NCBI RefSeq assembly: GCF_019977355.1
Contig: NZ_AP024655.1
Location: forward strand, 3,410,001-3,474,000
Length of the DNA stretch: 64,000 nt
Reading direction: 5' to 3'
DNA from: Arthrobacter sp. NicSoilB8
GTDB lineage: Bacteria; Actinomycetota; Actinomycetes; Actinomycetales; Micrococcaceae
Shown here: in pieces, positions 1 to 9,396 of the stretch
Layout: each line of letters opens with the position of its first letter
Position numbering within the stretch: the stretch's first letter is position 1
Translations under genes and position numbers: made by a program
Notes under the pieces: generated by a model
What the model was told of the DNA's origin: nothing
The model's input: only the letters and a program-made list of their open reading frames with translations
The model's database searches: none

Positions 1-1899
<1,899 letters not shown>

Positions 1900-2013
1900 T
1901 CAAATGGAATCGGCGCCCGGCCCGTGGCGCCCGGCCCGGACACAGGCCCGATTCAGGCCGGAGACAGGCCGGTGACTCAGCCGCCGGGGCGGCGTCCGCG
2001 CCTCCCTTCGCGT

Positions 2014-2022
2014 TTATCCACA
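2014..2022 (+). promoter_or_regulatory. Consensus DnaA-box nonamer
   Basis: TTATCCACA matches the classical DnaA box exactly. It lies in the 273-bp region between the divergent glf and FtsK-type genes, about 80 bp before the latter's start. A single box could be a DnaA regulatory site or chance. No origin features (box cluster, AT-rich unwinding element, dnaA or dnaN) are present. Confidence 0.4.
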
Positions 2023-2103
2023 TGGGCCAATTTTCCGGGCGCACCCGGGTCCCTGCGTCCCTAACGTGGAAGCCGGGCCGCCATGGACGGAAAGGACGCC
2101 CGG

Positions 2104-5100
2104 ATGATCTTCCACTGCACTCTCGTACCGTGCACGCTCATGCAGCCCGCGCTCGCGCCAGGCACTGTCCTGGCAAGCACTGTCCTGGCAAGCACTGTCC
2201 TGACAAGCACTGTCCTGACAAGCACTGTCTTGCCAAGCACCGTTTTGGGAAGCGCAGTGACGTCACGTCCGGCGCCGGACGGCCCGCTTGTTGAGCTGGC
2301 CGTCGAGGTGCCCGGCCCGTGCCCGGGTGCGGACTTGGAGGCTGCCATCGCCCGGCGATACGGGACCGGCGAGCTGTTCGTCCGGGGAGCACCGGTCGCC
2401 GCAATGACGGTTGGTGTGGCTCCCCTGGTCCATGGCGCTGTGCTGGTTGATGCTGCCGTGCTGGCTGATGGTGCGTGTCTGGTTGGTGGTGCCGGTCTGG
2501 CAAGAGGCGCGGGTCTGGCTGGTGGTGCCGGCCCAACCGTCCGCTCCGGGCCGGGGCACTCGGAAACTGCGACGCTGCTGCTCGCTGTGCACAGCGGCCC
2601 CGCTGCGGGGACTCTCGTTGCCTTGCGGCGGGGCCGGTTCCGGATCGGACGCACGGGGACGGAGATCGTGATTCCGGATCCCGCACTCTCGCGGGAACAC
2701 GCCCGCCTGGACGTCTCGGACTGGGACGTCACGATCGCGGACGTTGGCAGCGCCAACGGAACCAGAGTGGACGGCCGCAAGGTGCGGTCGGCGCCGGTGA
2801 CCACGCTTTCCTTGATCCGCTGCGGCGACTCCACGATGTCGCTCCGGCTCGGGCCGCCGGTCGTACCGACCGCTGCAGTGGACTCCCCGACGGCGGCTGC
2901 CGGCTCCAGCGTTGCCGAGCCCCTGGTCGTCCGGGGCACCCCCGCCCCAAGCCACCGGGCCACCGTGGCGCTCACCGCCGTGCTGCCCCTCCTGGTCGGC
3001 GTCGGCCTGGCGATCCTCACCGGCATGTGGATGTTCTTGGCCTTCACCGCAGTGTCCGCCGTGTCCGTCCTCGTCCCCGTCTTGTCGGGCCGCCGCCAAC
3101 GCCGCGAGCTCCAGGCAGCCGTGGCGGCGGCAGTGCTGCAGGACAGGGAACGGCGCCGGCAGGCCGGCCCCTCCGCGGCGGATCTCGTCATCGGTTCCGC
3201 AGCGGGGCAAACAAAGCGGGCAAGTGAACCTCGGCGGGACGCTCCGGACATCTGGCTGCGTCTCGGGCTGGCGGAGCAGACGGCGAACATCCGATTGGAG
3301 CCGCCCCAATCCGGCTTCCTGCCGCCGTCGCTTGGCCAGGTGCCCCTGACCCTGAACCCGGCGGCGGCGGTGACCATCCATGGCCCCGGGCCCGTGGCGG
3401 CCGCGCTGGTGCGCTCTTTCATCCTGCAACTGGCCGCCTATCCCCTGGCTGGCGGCACGTGCCTGCTCCTGCACGGTCCGGCGGATGCCGTGCCGTTGGC
3501 GGCGCGCTTCCTGCCCGGCGTCACCCTCTCCGCGGATGAGGCCACCACCGTCGCACTCCTGACCGCCGGTCCCTGCGAGGGATTTGACCGGGGGATTCTC
3601 TTCCTCTGGGACACACCCGAGCAGCCGAGGGCCGACGGCAGCCAGGAGGCGGGCAGCGCAGGACCGGGCAGTGCGGGATTTAGCAGTTCAGGACCGGCGT
3701 TCCGGTCACTGGCCATGGCGCATGGGTGGAGGGTGATTGAGTGTTCGCGAAGGCAACACCCCGAAGAACACCCCGGCATCGTCCTCGGCCTGCACGGTTC
3801 CCTGATCACGGCGGGGACCCCGCCCCTGGACTTCGTCCCGGATTTGGTGCCGCCGGAGGTCTTTGACCGCTTTTGCCGCGCTTTCAACGCCGCAGGACGA
3901 ACTCCGGTTCCCCTGCCGGCCATCCCGCACCACTGCAGCCTGGCTGACCTGCTTCCGCTCGCGGGGCCGGAAATCTCCCGGCGCTGGTCCCGGACCGGAC
4001 AAGCGTCCGGGCCGACCGACATACAGGCGTCCGGGCTGGGAGTCCCGGTCGGCGTGGGGAGCTCCGGGACCGTGCTCATCGACCTGAAGGCAGACGGTCC
4101 GCACTTCCTCGTCGCCGGGACTACGGGTTCCGGGAAATCGGAGTTTCTGCGGACTCTTGCCGTCGGTCTGGCCGCCAGCTATCCCCCGGACCGCGTCAAC
4201 CTGCTCTTCATAGACTTCAAAGGCGGCTCAGGCCTGGGCCCTCTGACCGGCCTCCCGCACTGCGTCGGCATACTGACGGACCTGGGCGCCGCGGAAGTGG
4301 AGCGCACGCTCGTTTCGCTGCGGGCCGAGGTGCGGCGCCGGGAGGAACTGCTCTCCGGGGTGCACGCCGCGGATCTCTCCGCTTACGAGTCGTCACCGGC
4401 GGCCGGCCCGCCTGTTCCCTATCTGGTCATCATCGTTGACGAGTTCAGGATCCTGGTGGACGAGGCGCCCGGTGCGCTCACCGAACTCATGAGGATTGCC
4501 GCGATCGGCCGGTCCCTGGGGATCCATCTGGTCATGGCCACTCAGCGCCCGCAGGGGGCACTGAACGCCGACATCCGGGCCAACGTCACCACGTGCATTG
4601 CCCTTCGGGTCCAATCGGGCCTCGAGTCCTTCGACGTCATGGGCTCCGGCCTCGCGGCCGCCATCCCCATCGCACATCCGGGACGTGCGTTCCTGATCCG
4701 CGGCACGCAGGCCCCGGAGGAGTTCCAGACGGCCACCCTGACGCCCGCGACCGGTGCACGAACGCATGGAGGGGTCACGGTGCGCACGGTCGCGGAAGAT
4801 CTGGCACGGTCCCGGACGCAATCGCCGGCGGGCCTTCCGGCCGACGGATCCTCCAGCCCCGGAGATCACTCCGGCGGCGGGATCCCAACGCCTGCGCAGG
4901 GGGCGGCGCCGCCCATTCACAACCCCATGGACCGCCTGGTCGACAACGTTGTGGGCCTGTGGCGGGATCTCGGCGGCCTGCCGCCACGCCGGCCCGTGGC
5001 TGACCCCCTGCCGGCGCTGTTGGCGTACCCGGCCCCCGGGGTCGCCGACGGCCCCGGGCCCGTCGGGCCGCTTGGGCCGCTTGGGCCGCTTGGGCCGCTT

Positions 5101-6630
5101 GACCCGTCCAGCGCCCGGGCTGCGCAGGATTCACCGGAGCCAGGGGCCACGAGCCGGGACCTGGTCCGGCTGGGCCGGGTGGACCTACCGGAACTCCAAC
5201 GAGTCACCGTGCTGAGCTGGAGTCCAGCTCAGCACGGGCATCTGGGCCTCATCTCCGCCGGCTCCGGCGCCGGCGACGCGGCCTTGGCCCTAGCCGTGGA
5301 TCAGCTTCTGGGCGCCAGCGTGGAATCGCACCTGTACATCCTGGACGCCGCCGGTACCTTCCGTGCCGCCGTGGCGGCGGCACCCCGGGTCGGCGCGCTG
5401 GCTGGCCTGCATGAACTTCGCCGGGCTGCCCGGGTGCTGCAGCGGGTTGCCCAGGAAGTCATATCGCGGCTCAGTGCGCCCCCGGCCGGCTCGCGGCCTC
5501 GACTCGTGCTGGTCCTGAGCGGCTGGGGCGCCTGGGTTTCGGCATTTCGCTCGGGGCCGCTGGCCTGGGCCGAAGACCTCGTCCATGACATCGTGCGGGA
5601 CGGCTCCAGAGCCGGAGTCACAGTCATGGTCTCCGGCGAGCGCGAGCTCGTCACGGCCAGGTTCTTCGCCGGGCTGCCAAACCGGATCTTCTTTCCCGCA
5701 GGGTCCACCGAAGAGGGCCGCCTTGCGTGGCCGCGGCTTCCGGCCCTGGAGCCGGTCCCCGGCCGCGTGGCCGTGTACGGTACCTTCGTGCCGGCCTCTT
5801 TGGTGTCCGGTCACGCGGCCCAGTTGTTCGAAGCAAGGATCGCGGAAGGGTTCTTCCCCCTGAATGGCGCCGTCTCCACGCGGCCTTTCCGGGTCGATGC
5901 CCTGCCCTCGTTGGTGACCGTGGAAGAGGTTCTGGCCCAGTCCGGCGGCGCCGGGCCGGGTCACAGAATTCCGCCGCCCGCGGCCATGCCCACGGCCATT
6001 CCGGGAACGGCGCAGGACCCGGTCCCACCGGCCGCGGTGCTGGTCGGGGTCGGCGGCGACGAACTCCGGCCGCATGAAGTCCGATTGCCGCCCGGTGGCG
6101 TCCTTGCGGTCCTCGGCGGCCCAGCCTCGGGGAAGAGCACGCTGCTGGCTGCGCTCCCGGCACTGAACCCGGCCGGCGTCTGGCTGGCGCCGCGGGCGGG
6201 GACCGATCCCGGCCGCTACTGGTCCGAGGCCCACGCCAGCGCTATGGCGGGCACCCTGGACCGGACAGCGATAGCGCTCGCAGATGACGCTGACCTGCTC
6301 TCGCACGAGGTCAACAGCAGTCTGGCGGCGCTGAACAGCCTGGGTTGGAGGGTCATCCTGGCGGCGGAATCAGGTCCGGCGTTTGGCCAACGGGTGCCCT
6401 TGGCTGCCGTCGCGCGGAGCCAGGGGCGGGCAGTCTTGGTGCGCCCGCGGGGGCTCATGGACAGCGAGCCCTTCGGCGTCCGGTTCGAACCGGAGCAGAA
6501 TCCGCCGCCGGGACGCGCCGTCGTCATTTCCGACGGCCGCGCAACGCCCGTCCAGCTGGCCGCGCTCCGGCCTGCAGGCGCCCCGCCCCGGCCATCCCCC
6601 GGGCAGCAGGCCGCACGGGACGGTCCGTGA
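2104..6630 (+). CDS. FHA-FtsK/SpoIIIE ATPase, EssC-like (type VII secretion type)
   Basis: The protein is 1508 residues long. In order it has a variable repeat-rich N-terminus, an FHA phosphothreonine-binding domain (about 165-245, GRTGTEIVIPDPALSREHA), two adjacent membrane helices (about 287-327) and a complete FtsK/SpoIIIE domain with Walker A GTTGSGKSEF (about 670-680) and Walker B LVIIVDEF (about 773-780). A degenerate second ATPase module (GSGAGDAAL) and a third with Walker A GGPASGKSTLL (about 1337) follow. FHA, two helices and tandem ATPases is the EssC architecture, the motor of type VII secretion, which differs from cytokinetic FtsK in lacking a gamma domain. I see no WXG100 substrate or other Esx/Yuk gene nearby, so the partners are unknown. 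The start at 2104 is preceded by GGAAAGGA; an upstream in-frame ATG at 2083 is less well placed. Confidence 0.82.
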   Translation: MIFHCTLVPCTLMQPALAPGTVLASTVLASTVLTSTVLTSTVLPSTVLGSAVTSRPAPDGPLVELAVEVPGPCPGADLEAAIARRYGTGELFVRGAPVAAMTVGVAPLVHGAVLVDAAVLADGACLVGGAGLARGAGLAGGAGPTVRSGPGHSETATLLLAVHSGPAAGTLVALRRGRFRIGRTGTEIVIPDPALSREHARLDVSDWDVTIADVGSANGTRVDGRKVRSAPVTTLSLIRCGDSTMSLRLGPPVVPTAAVDSPTAAAGSSVAEPLVVRGTPAPSHRATVALTAVLPLLVGVGLAILTGMWMFLAFTAVSAVSVLVPVLSGRRQRRELQAAVAAAVLQDRERRRQAGPSAADLVIGSAAGQTKRASEPRRDAPDIWLRLGLAEQTANIRLEPPQSGFLPPSLGQVPLTLNPAAAVTIHGPGPVAAALVRSFILQLAAYPLAGGTCLLLHGPADAVPLAARFLPGVTLSADEATTVALLTAGPCEGFDRGILFLWDTPEQPRADGSQEAGSAGPGSAGFSSSGPAFRSLAMAHGWRVIECSRRQHPEEHPGIVLGLHGSLITAGTPPLDFVPDLVPPEVFDRFCRAFNAAGRTPVPLPAIPHHCSLADLLPLAGPEISRRWSRTGQASGPTDIQASGLGVPVGVGSSGTVLIDLKADGPHFLVAGTTGSGKSEFLRTLAVGLAASYPPDRVNLLFIDFKGGSGLGPLTGLPHCVGILTDLGAAEVERTLVSLRAEVRRREELLSGVHAADLSAYESSPAAGPPVPYLVIIVDEFRILVDEAPGALTELMRIAAIGRSLGIHLVMATQRPQGALNADIRANVTTCIALRVQSGLESFDVMGSGLAAAIPIAHPGRAFLIRGTQAPEEFQTATLTPATGARTHGGVTVRTVAEDLARSRTQSPAGLPADGSSSPGDHSGGGIPTPAQGAAPPIHNPMDRLVDNVVGLWRDLGGLPPRRPVADPLPALLAYPAPGVADGPGPVGPLGPLGPLGPLDPSSARAAQDSPEPGATSRDLVRLGRVDLPELQRVTVLSWSPAQHGHLGLISAGSGAGDAALALAVDQLLGASVESHLYILDAAGTFRAAVAAAPRVGALAGLHELRRAARVLQRVAQEVISRLSAPPAGSRPRLVLVLSGWGAWVSAFRSGPLAWAEDLVHDIVRDGSRAGVTVMVSGERELVTARFFAGLPNRIFFPAGSTEEGRLAWPRLPALEPVPGRVAVYGTFVPASLVSGHAAQLFEARIAEGFFPLNGAVSTRPFRVDALPSLVTVEEVLAQSGGAGPGHRIPPPAAMPTAIPGTAQDPVPPAAVLVGVGGDELRPHEVRLPPGGVLAVLGGPASGKSTLLAALPALNPAGVWLAPRAGTDPGRYWSEAHASAMAGTLDRTAIALADDADLLSHEVNSSLAALNSLGWRVILAAESGPAFGQRVPLAAVARSQGRAVLVRPRGLMDSEPFGVRFEPEQNPPPGRAVVISDGRATPVQLAALRPAGAPPRPSPGQQAARDGP
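2164..2253 (+). repeat. 15-bp in-frame tandem repeat, six copies
   Basis: Six consecutive 15-bp units of the form ACTGTCCTGGCAAGC encode repeated TVL-x-S pentapeptides near the N-terminus of the FtsK-type protein. Units 1-2 and units 3-4 are identical pairs and the last two are diverged, which suggests slippage. The repeat changes protein length without breaking the frame. Confidence 0.9.
5065..5100 (+). repeat. 9-bp tandem repeat, four copies
   Basis: Four perfect copies of GGGCCGCTT encode GPL repeats in the linker after the first FtsK domain. They probably form a flexible, length-variable hinge between ATPase modules. Confidence 0.85.
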
Positions 6631-6699
6631 CGGGGCACCCCCAGGCAGCGGGCCGCTAGGGACAGTCCATGACAGGTCGGGCCGTCACGGGACAGGCGG

Positions 6700-7224
6700 T
6701 CACAGGGCGGGCGGGGCTCCGGCTGCCCGCGAGGCGAAAGCGATGACGCGTTTGTCGAAAAGGAGCACAATCGTGATCACTGCCGGGACCAGCATGGCCA
6801 GTCCGGCCAGCGGATAGCCGCCCGTCAGCGTCGGGAAGCCAATGGTCAGCACGAAGAGCTGGGCTACGAGGGCACCGGCCCGCGGCCAACGGAAGCCTCG
6901 CAGCAGGAAGCGTGCCACGGCGAAGAGCCAGACGGAAAACGCCAGCAGGAGGCACAGCGTGAAGATGGCGCCCCAGAAGGAAAGAACCGGCGCTCCGGTC
7001 AGGAGCTGGGTGCCGTACCAGGCGGCCGCCAGGAGCAGCGCTGCAGCCTCTAGCGCGACGACGACGGCGATGACAACGATTGCCTTTGGCCGCGCTGCGG
7101 CTCCGGCATGACCTTCGGCAGTATTTCGAAGCGGTTCTTGCCCGGGATTGCTGCTGGCATTTTCGCGGGGATCTTCACCGGCATTTTCGCTGGGATTTTC
7201 AGGGTTCACAGGGGGCCTTGACAC
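6700..7224 (-). CDS. Small four-helix membrane protein, function unknown
   Basis: The 174-residue protein starts with a polar Asn/Pro/Glu-rich tail of about 45 residues, built partly from short DNA repeats. Four hydrophobic segments follow (IVVIAVVVALEAAALLLAAAW, the WGAIFTLCLLLAFSVWLF region, LVAQLFVLTIGF and LAMLVPAVITIVLLF). The C-terminus is short and basic, so it is a plausible integral membrane protein. The likely start is GTG at 7224 with no clear ribosome site; another GTG lies a few codons inside. It is convergent with the FtsK-type gene (69-bp gap) and divergent from whiB1. I do not recognise a characterised family. Confidence 0.7.
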   Translation of the reverse strand: MSRPPVNPENPSENAGEDPRENASSNPGQEPLRNTAEGHAGAAARPKAIVVIAVVVALEAAALLLAAAWYGTQLLTGAPVLSFWGAIFTLCLLLAFSVWLFAVARFLLRGFRWPRAGALVAQLFVLTIGFPTLTGGYPLAGLAMLVPAVITIVLLFDKRVIAFASRAAGAPPAL

Positions 7225-7370
7225 ACTGGCACACTACCGGACATAGTCGTCTAGATGTGAGGACGCCGCCACTGAATGTGATGCATCGCTCACGGTCTCG
7301 AGGCATTTGGACCTCTATTACCCCTTGTTTACACAGCGTTAACATGACACGCTTAATCCAGATGACCGAG

Positions 7371-7391
7371 GGGGCCCCAATGGGCCCTTTT
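7371..7391 (+). terminator. Terminator-like hairpin in the whiB1 leader
   Basis: GGGCCC-CAAT-GGGCCC is followed directly by TTTTCTT, the form of an intrinsic terminator, and ends about 73 nt before the whiB1 start codon. It could end a short RNA made from the AT-richer stretch at about 7310-7350, act as an attenuator, or block transcription entering from upstream. No alternative antiterminator fold was evident by eye. Confidence 0.5.
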
Positions 7392-7464
7392 CTTATGGAG
7401 CCTCTAGTGAATAATTTCACAAGAGGCATTTAACGCGTTCCCAGGAATGGAGTGACTGATCAGC

Positions 7465-7713
7465 ATGGATTGGCGTAACCGCGCAGCCTGCCTTGACAAG
7501 GACCCGGAGCTGTTCTTCCCCGTTGGAAACACGGGCCCTGCCCTCCTGCAGATCGAGGAAGCGAAAAGCGTCTGCCGGCGCTGCCCCGTTGTGGATACCT
7601 GCCTGCAGTGGGCCTTGGAGTCCGGCCAGGACGCCGGAGTCTGGGGCGGCATGAGCGAGGACGAGCGCCGCGCCCTGAAGCGCCGCGCCGCACGCGCCCG
7701 GCGCGCTTCCTGA
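7465..7713 (+). CDS. whiB1: WhiB-family Fe-S transcriptional regulator (WhiB1 type)
   Basis: The 82-residue protein has the four WhiB cysteines, at residue 9 and in CRRCPVVDTC (about 37, 40 and 46), which bind a [4Fe-4S] cluster. The GVWGGMSEDER turn and a basic C-terminus (LKRRAARARRAS) for DNA contact follow. WhiB1 proteins bind the primary sigma factor and respond to nitric oxide. Convergent pdtaS downstream reproduces the Rv3219-Rv3220c arrangement of M. tuberculosis, which supports the WhiB1 assignment over other paralogues. The 240-bp upstream region contains a terminator-like hairpin. Confidence 0.93.
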   Translation: MDWRNRAACLDKDPELFFPVGNTGPALLQIEEAKSVCRRCPVVDTCLQWALESGQDAGVWGGMSEDERRALKRRAARARRAS

Positions 7714-7755
7714 TCCCGCTGCCGGAGCGCCGGCAGCTACGCACCACCTCTGCAG

Positions 7756-7789
7756 CAATGGCCGCGGACCGAGAGGTCCGCGGCCATTG
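7756..7789. terminator. Strong hairpin between convergent whiB1 and pdtaS
   Basis: A perfect 15-bp stem (CAATGGCCGCGGACC and its complement) closes on a GAGA tetraloop between the two convergent genes. It lacks a long U-tract but is placed to end transcription from both sides. Confidence 0.8.
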
Positions 7790-7890
7790 TCCGTTTAAAC
7801 CGCTACCAACTGACGCTACCTAACGACGCGGCGAGCCGCCTACCCGGAAGCCCAGGGCCGCGGGAGCATCAGCCCCCGGCGCCCGGCTGG

Positions 7891-9360
7891 TCAGTGTGAT
7901 GTCAGGCTCAGGACAATCTGGACGGCTGTTCCCCCGCCGTCCCTGGCCTGCCATTGGATCGTGCCGCCCAGTTCGCTCATGACGAGCGTGCGGACGATCT
8001 GCAGGCCAAGGCCTTCGACGTACGGCGTTTCGGGCAGCCCGACGCCGTCGTCCTCCACGGTCACGGTGAGCAGTTCGTCCCCGTCCTCGGTCTCCGAACG
8101 GTCGGCAAGCAGCCAGACGGTACCGGTCCTGCCCTCCAGCCCGTGCTCGACGGCGTTCGTGACCAGCTCGTTGATGACGAGGGCAAGCGGGGTGGCGAAG
8201 TCGCTCGGCAGGTCCCCGAAGAGCCCGGAACGCTGTGTCTTGACCTGCTGCGACGGCGAGGCAACCTCGGCCGAAAGGCGGAACTGGCGGCCGATGAGTT
8301 CGTCAAAATCGACGCTCTGGGTCAGGCCCTGGGAGAGCGTCTCATGCACCAGGGCAATGGTGGCTACCCGCCGCATGGCCTGTTCCAGCCCCTGTTTGGC
8401 CTCGTCGCTGACCATGCGCCGCGACTGCATCCGCAAGAGCGCAGCAACGGTTTGCAGGTTGTTCTTCACCCGGTGGTGGATTTCGCGGATGGTGGCGTCC
8501 TTGGTGACGAGTTCCATCTCCCGGCGGCGCAGCTCCGAGACATCGCGGCAAAGGACCAGGGCGCCGAACCGCTGCTGCTCGTCGCGCAGCGGGATCGCCC
8601 GCAGCGACAGGCTCACGCCGCGGGACTCGATTTCACTGCGCCAGGGCATCCGTCCGGTGACGACGAGCGGCAGTGTTTCATCGACCAGGCGCCGGTCCTT
8701 CAGGAGCCCGGCGGTCACTTCGGCGAGGGACCGGCCCTCGAGGGACTCGCCGTCGCCGAGGCGGCGGAACGCGGAGACCCCGTTGGGGCTGGCGTACTGC
8801 ACGATCCCCTCGGCGTCGAGCCTGATCAGGCCGTCACCAACGCGGGGAGCGCCGCGGCGCGAGCCTGTCGGCGATGCGAAGTCCGGCCACAGGCCCAGGG
8901 TTCCCATGCGCAGCAGATCGTAGGCGCATTGCCGGTAGGTGAGCTCGAGCCGCGAGGGCATCCGTGAACTGGAAAGGTCCATGTGGGACGTCACGATGGC
9001 CAGGGTGCGGCCGTTGCGGACCATCGGGACCGCCTCGACCCGCAGGGCCATGTCGCTGCTCCAGTTGGTCTCGTTGGAGCGCTCGATCGCGCGGCTCTCC
9101 CACGCTTTGTCGACCAGCGGCTGCAGGTCCGACCTGATCCCCTCCCCCACGAAGTCGGCGTGGAACACCGTGTGCGTGGTGGAGGGGCGGACGTGGGCGA
9201 GAGCCACGTAGCCGAACTCAGGATGCGGAAACCACAGCGCGAGGTCGGCGAACGCGAGGTCGGCGACCATCTGCCAGTCGCCGACCAGGAGATGCAGCCA
9301 TTCGGCGTCCCCCGGCCCAAAATCAGCATGCTCCCTGATAGGGTCCGTAAAGATTGCCAC
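7891..9360 (-). CDS. pdtaS: Sensor histidine kinase PdtaS (HisKA_2 family)
   Basis: The cytosolic kinase of 489 residues has an N-terminal GAF-like region (about 1-150), a PAS region (about 180-280), a HisKA_2 dimerisation helix with the phospho-acceptor motif IREIHHRVKNNLQT (about 290-305) and a HATPase domain (NELVTNAVEHG, DDGVGLP, GLGLQIVRTL). There are no membrane segments. In mycobacteria PdtaS signals to the antiterminator PdtaR, which is not encoded in this window. GTG is the start, with GGAGG four bases upstream. It is convergent with whiB1, as in M. tuberculosis. Confidence 0.92.
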   Translation of the reverse strand: MAIFTDPIREHADFGPGDAEWLHLLVGDWQMVADLAFADLALWFPHPEFGYVALAHVRPSTTHTVFHADFVGEGIRSDLQPLVDKAWESRAIERSNETNWSSDMALRVEAVPMVRNGRTLAIVTSHMDLSSSRMPSRLELTYRQCAYDLLRMGTLGLWPDFASPTGSRRGAPRVGDGLIRLDAEGIVQYASPNGVSAFRRLGDGESLEGRSLAEVTAGLLKDRRLVDETLPLVVTGRMPWRSEIESRGVSLSLRAIPLRDEQQRFGALVLCRDVSELRRREMELVTKDATIREIHHRVKNNLQTVAALLRMQSRRMVSDEAKQGLEQAMRRVATIALVHETLSQGLTQSVDFDELIGRQFRLSAEVASPSQQVKTQRSGLFGDLPSDFATPLALVINELVTNAVEHGLEGRTGTVWLLADRSETEDGDELLTVTVEDDGVGLPETPYVEGLGLQIVRTLVMSELGGTIQWQARDGGGTAVQIVLSLTSH

Positions 9361-9396
9361 AGCACCTCCATTTGCGACGCCGGGGACGGCAGCCCC

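Noticed and set aside
7280..7300. A CRP-like site TGTGA...TCACG upstream of whiB1
   Set aside because: The spacing between half-sites is eight bases rather than six, so it does not meet the CRP consensus.
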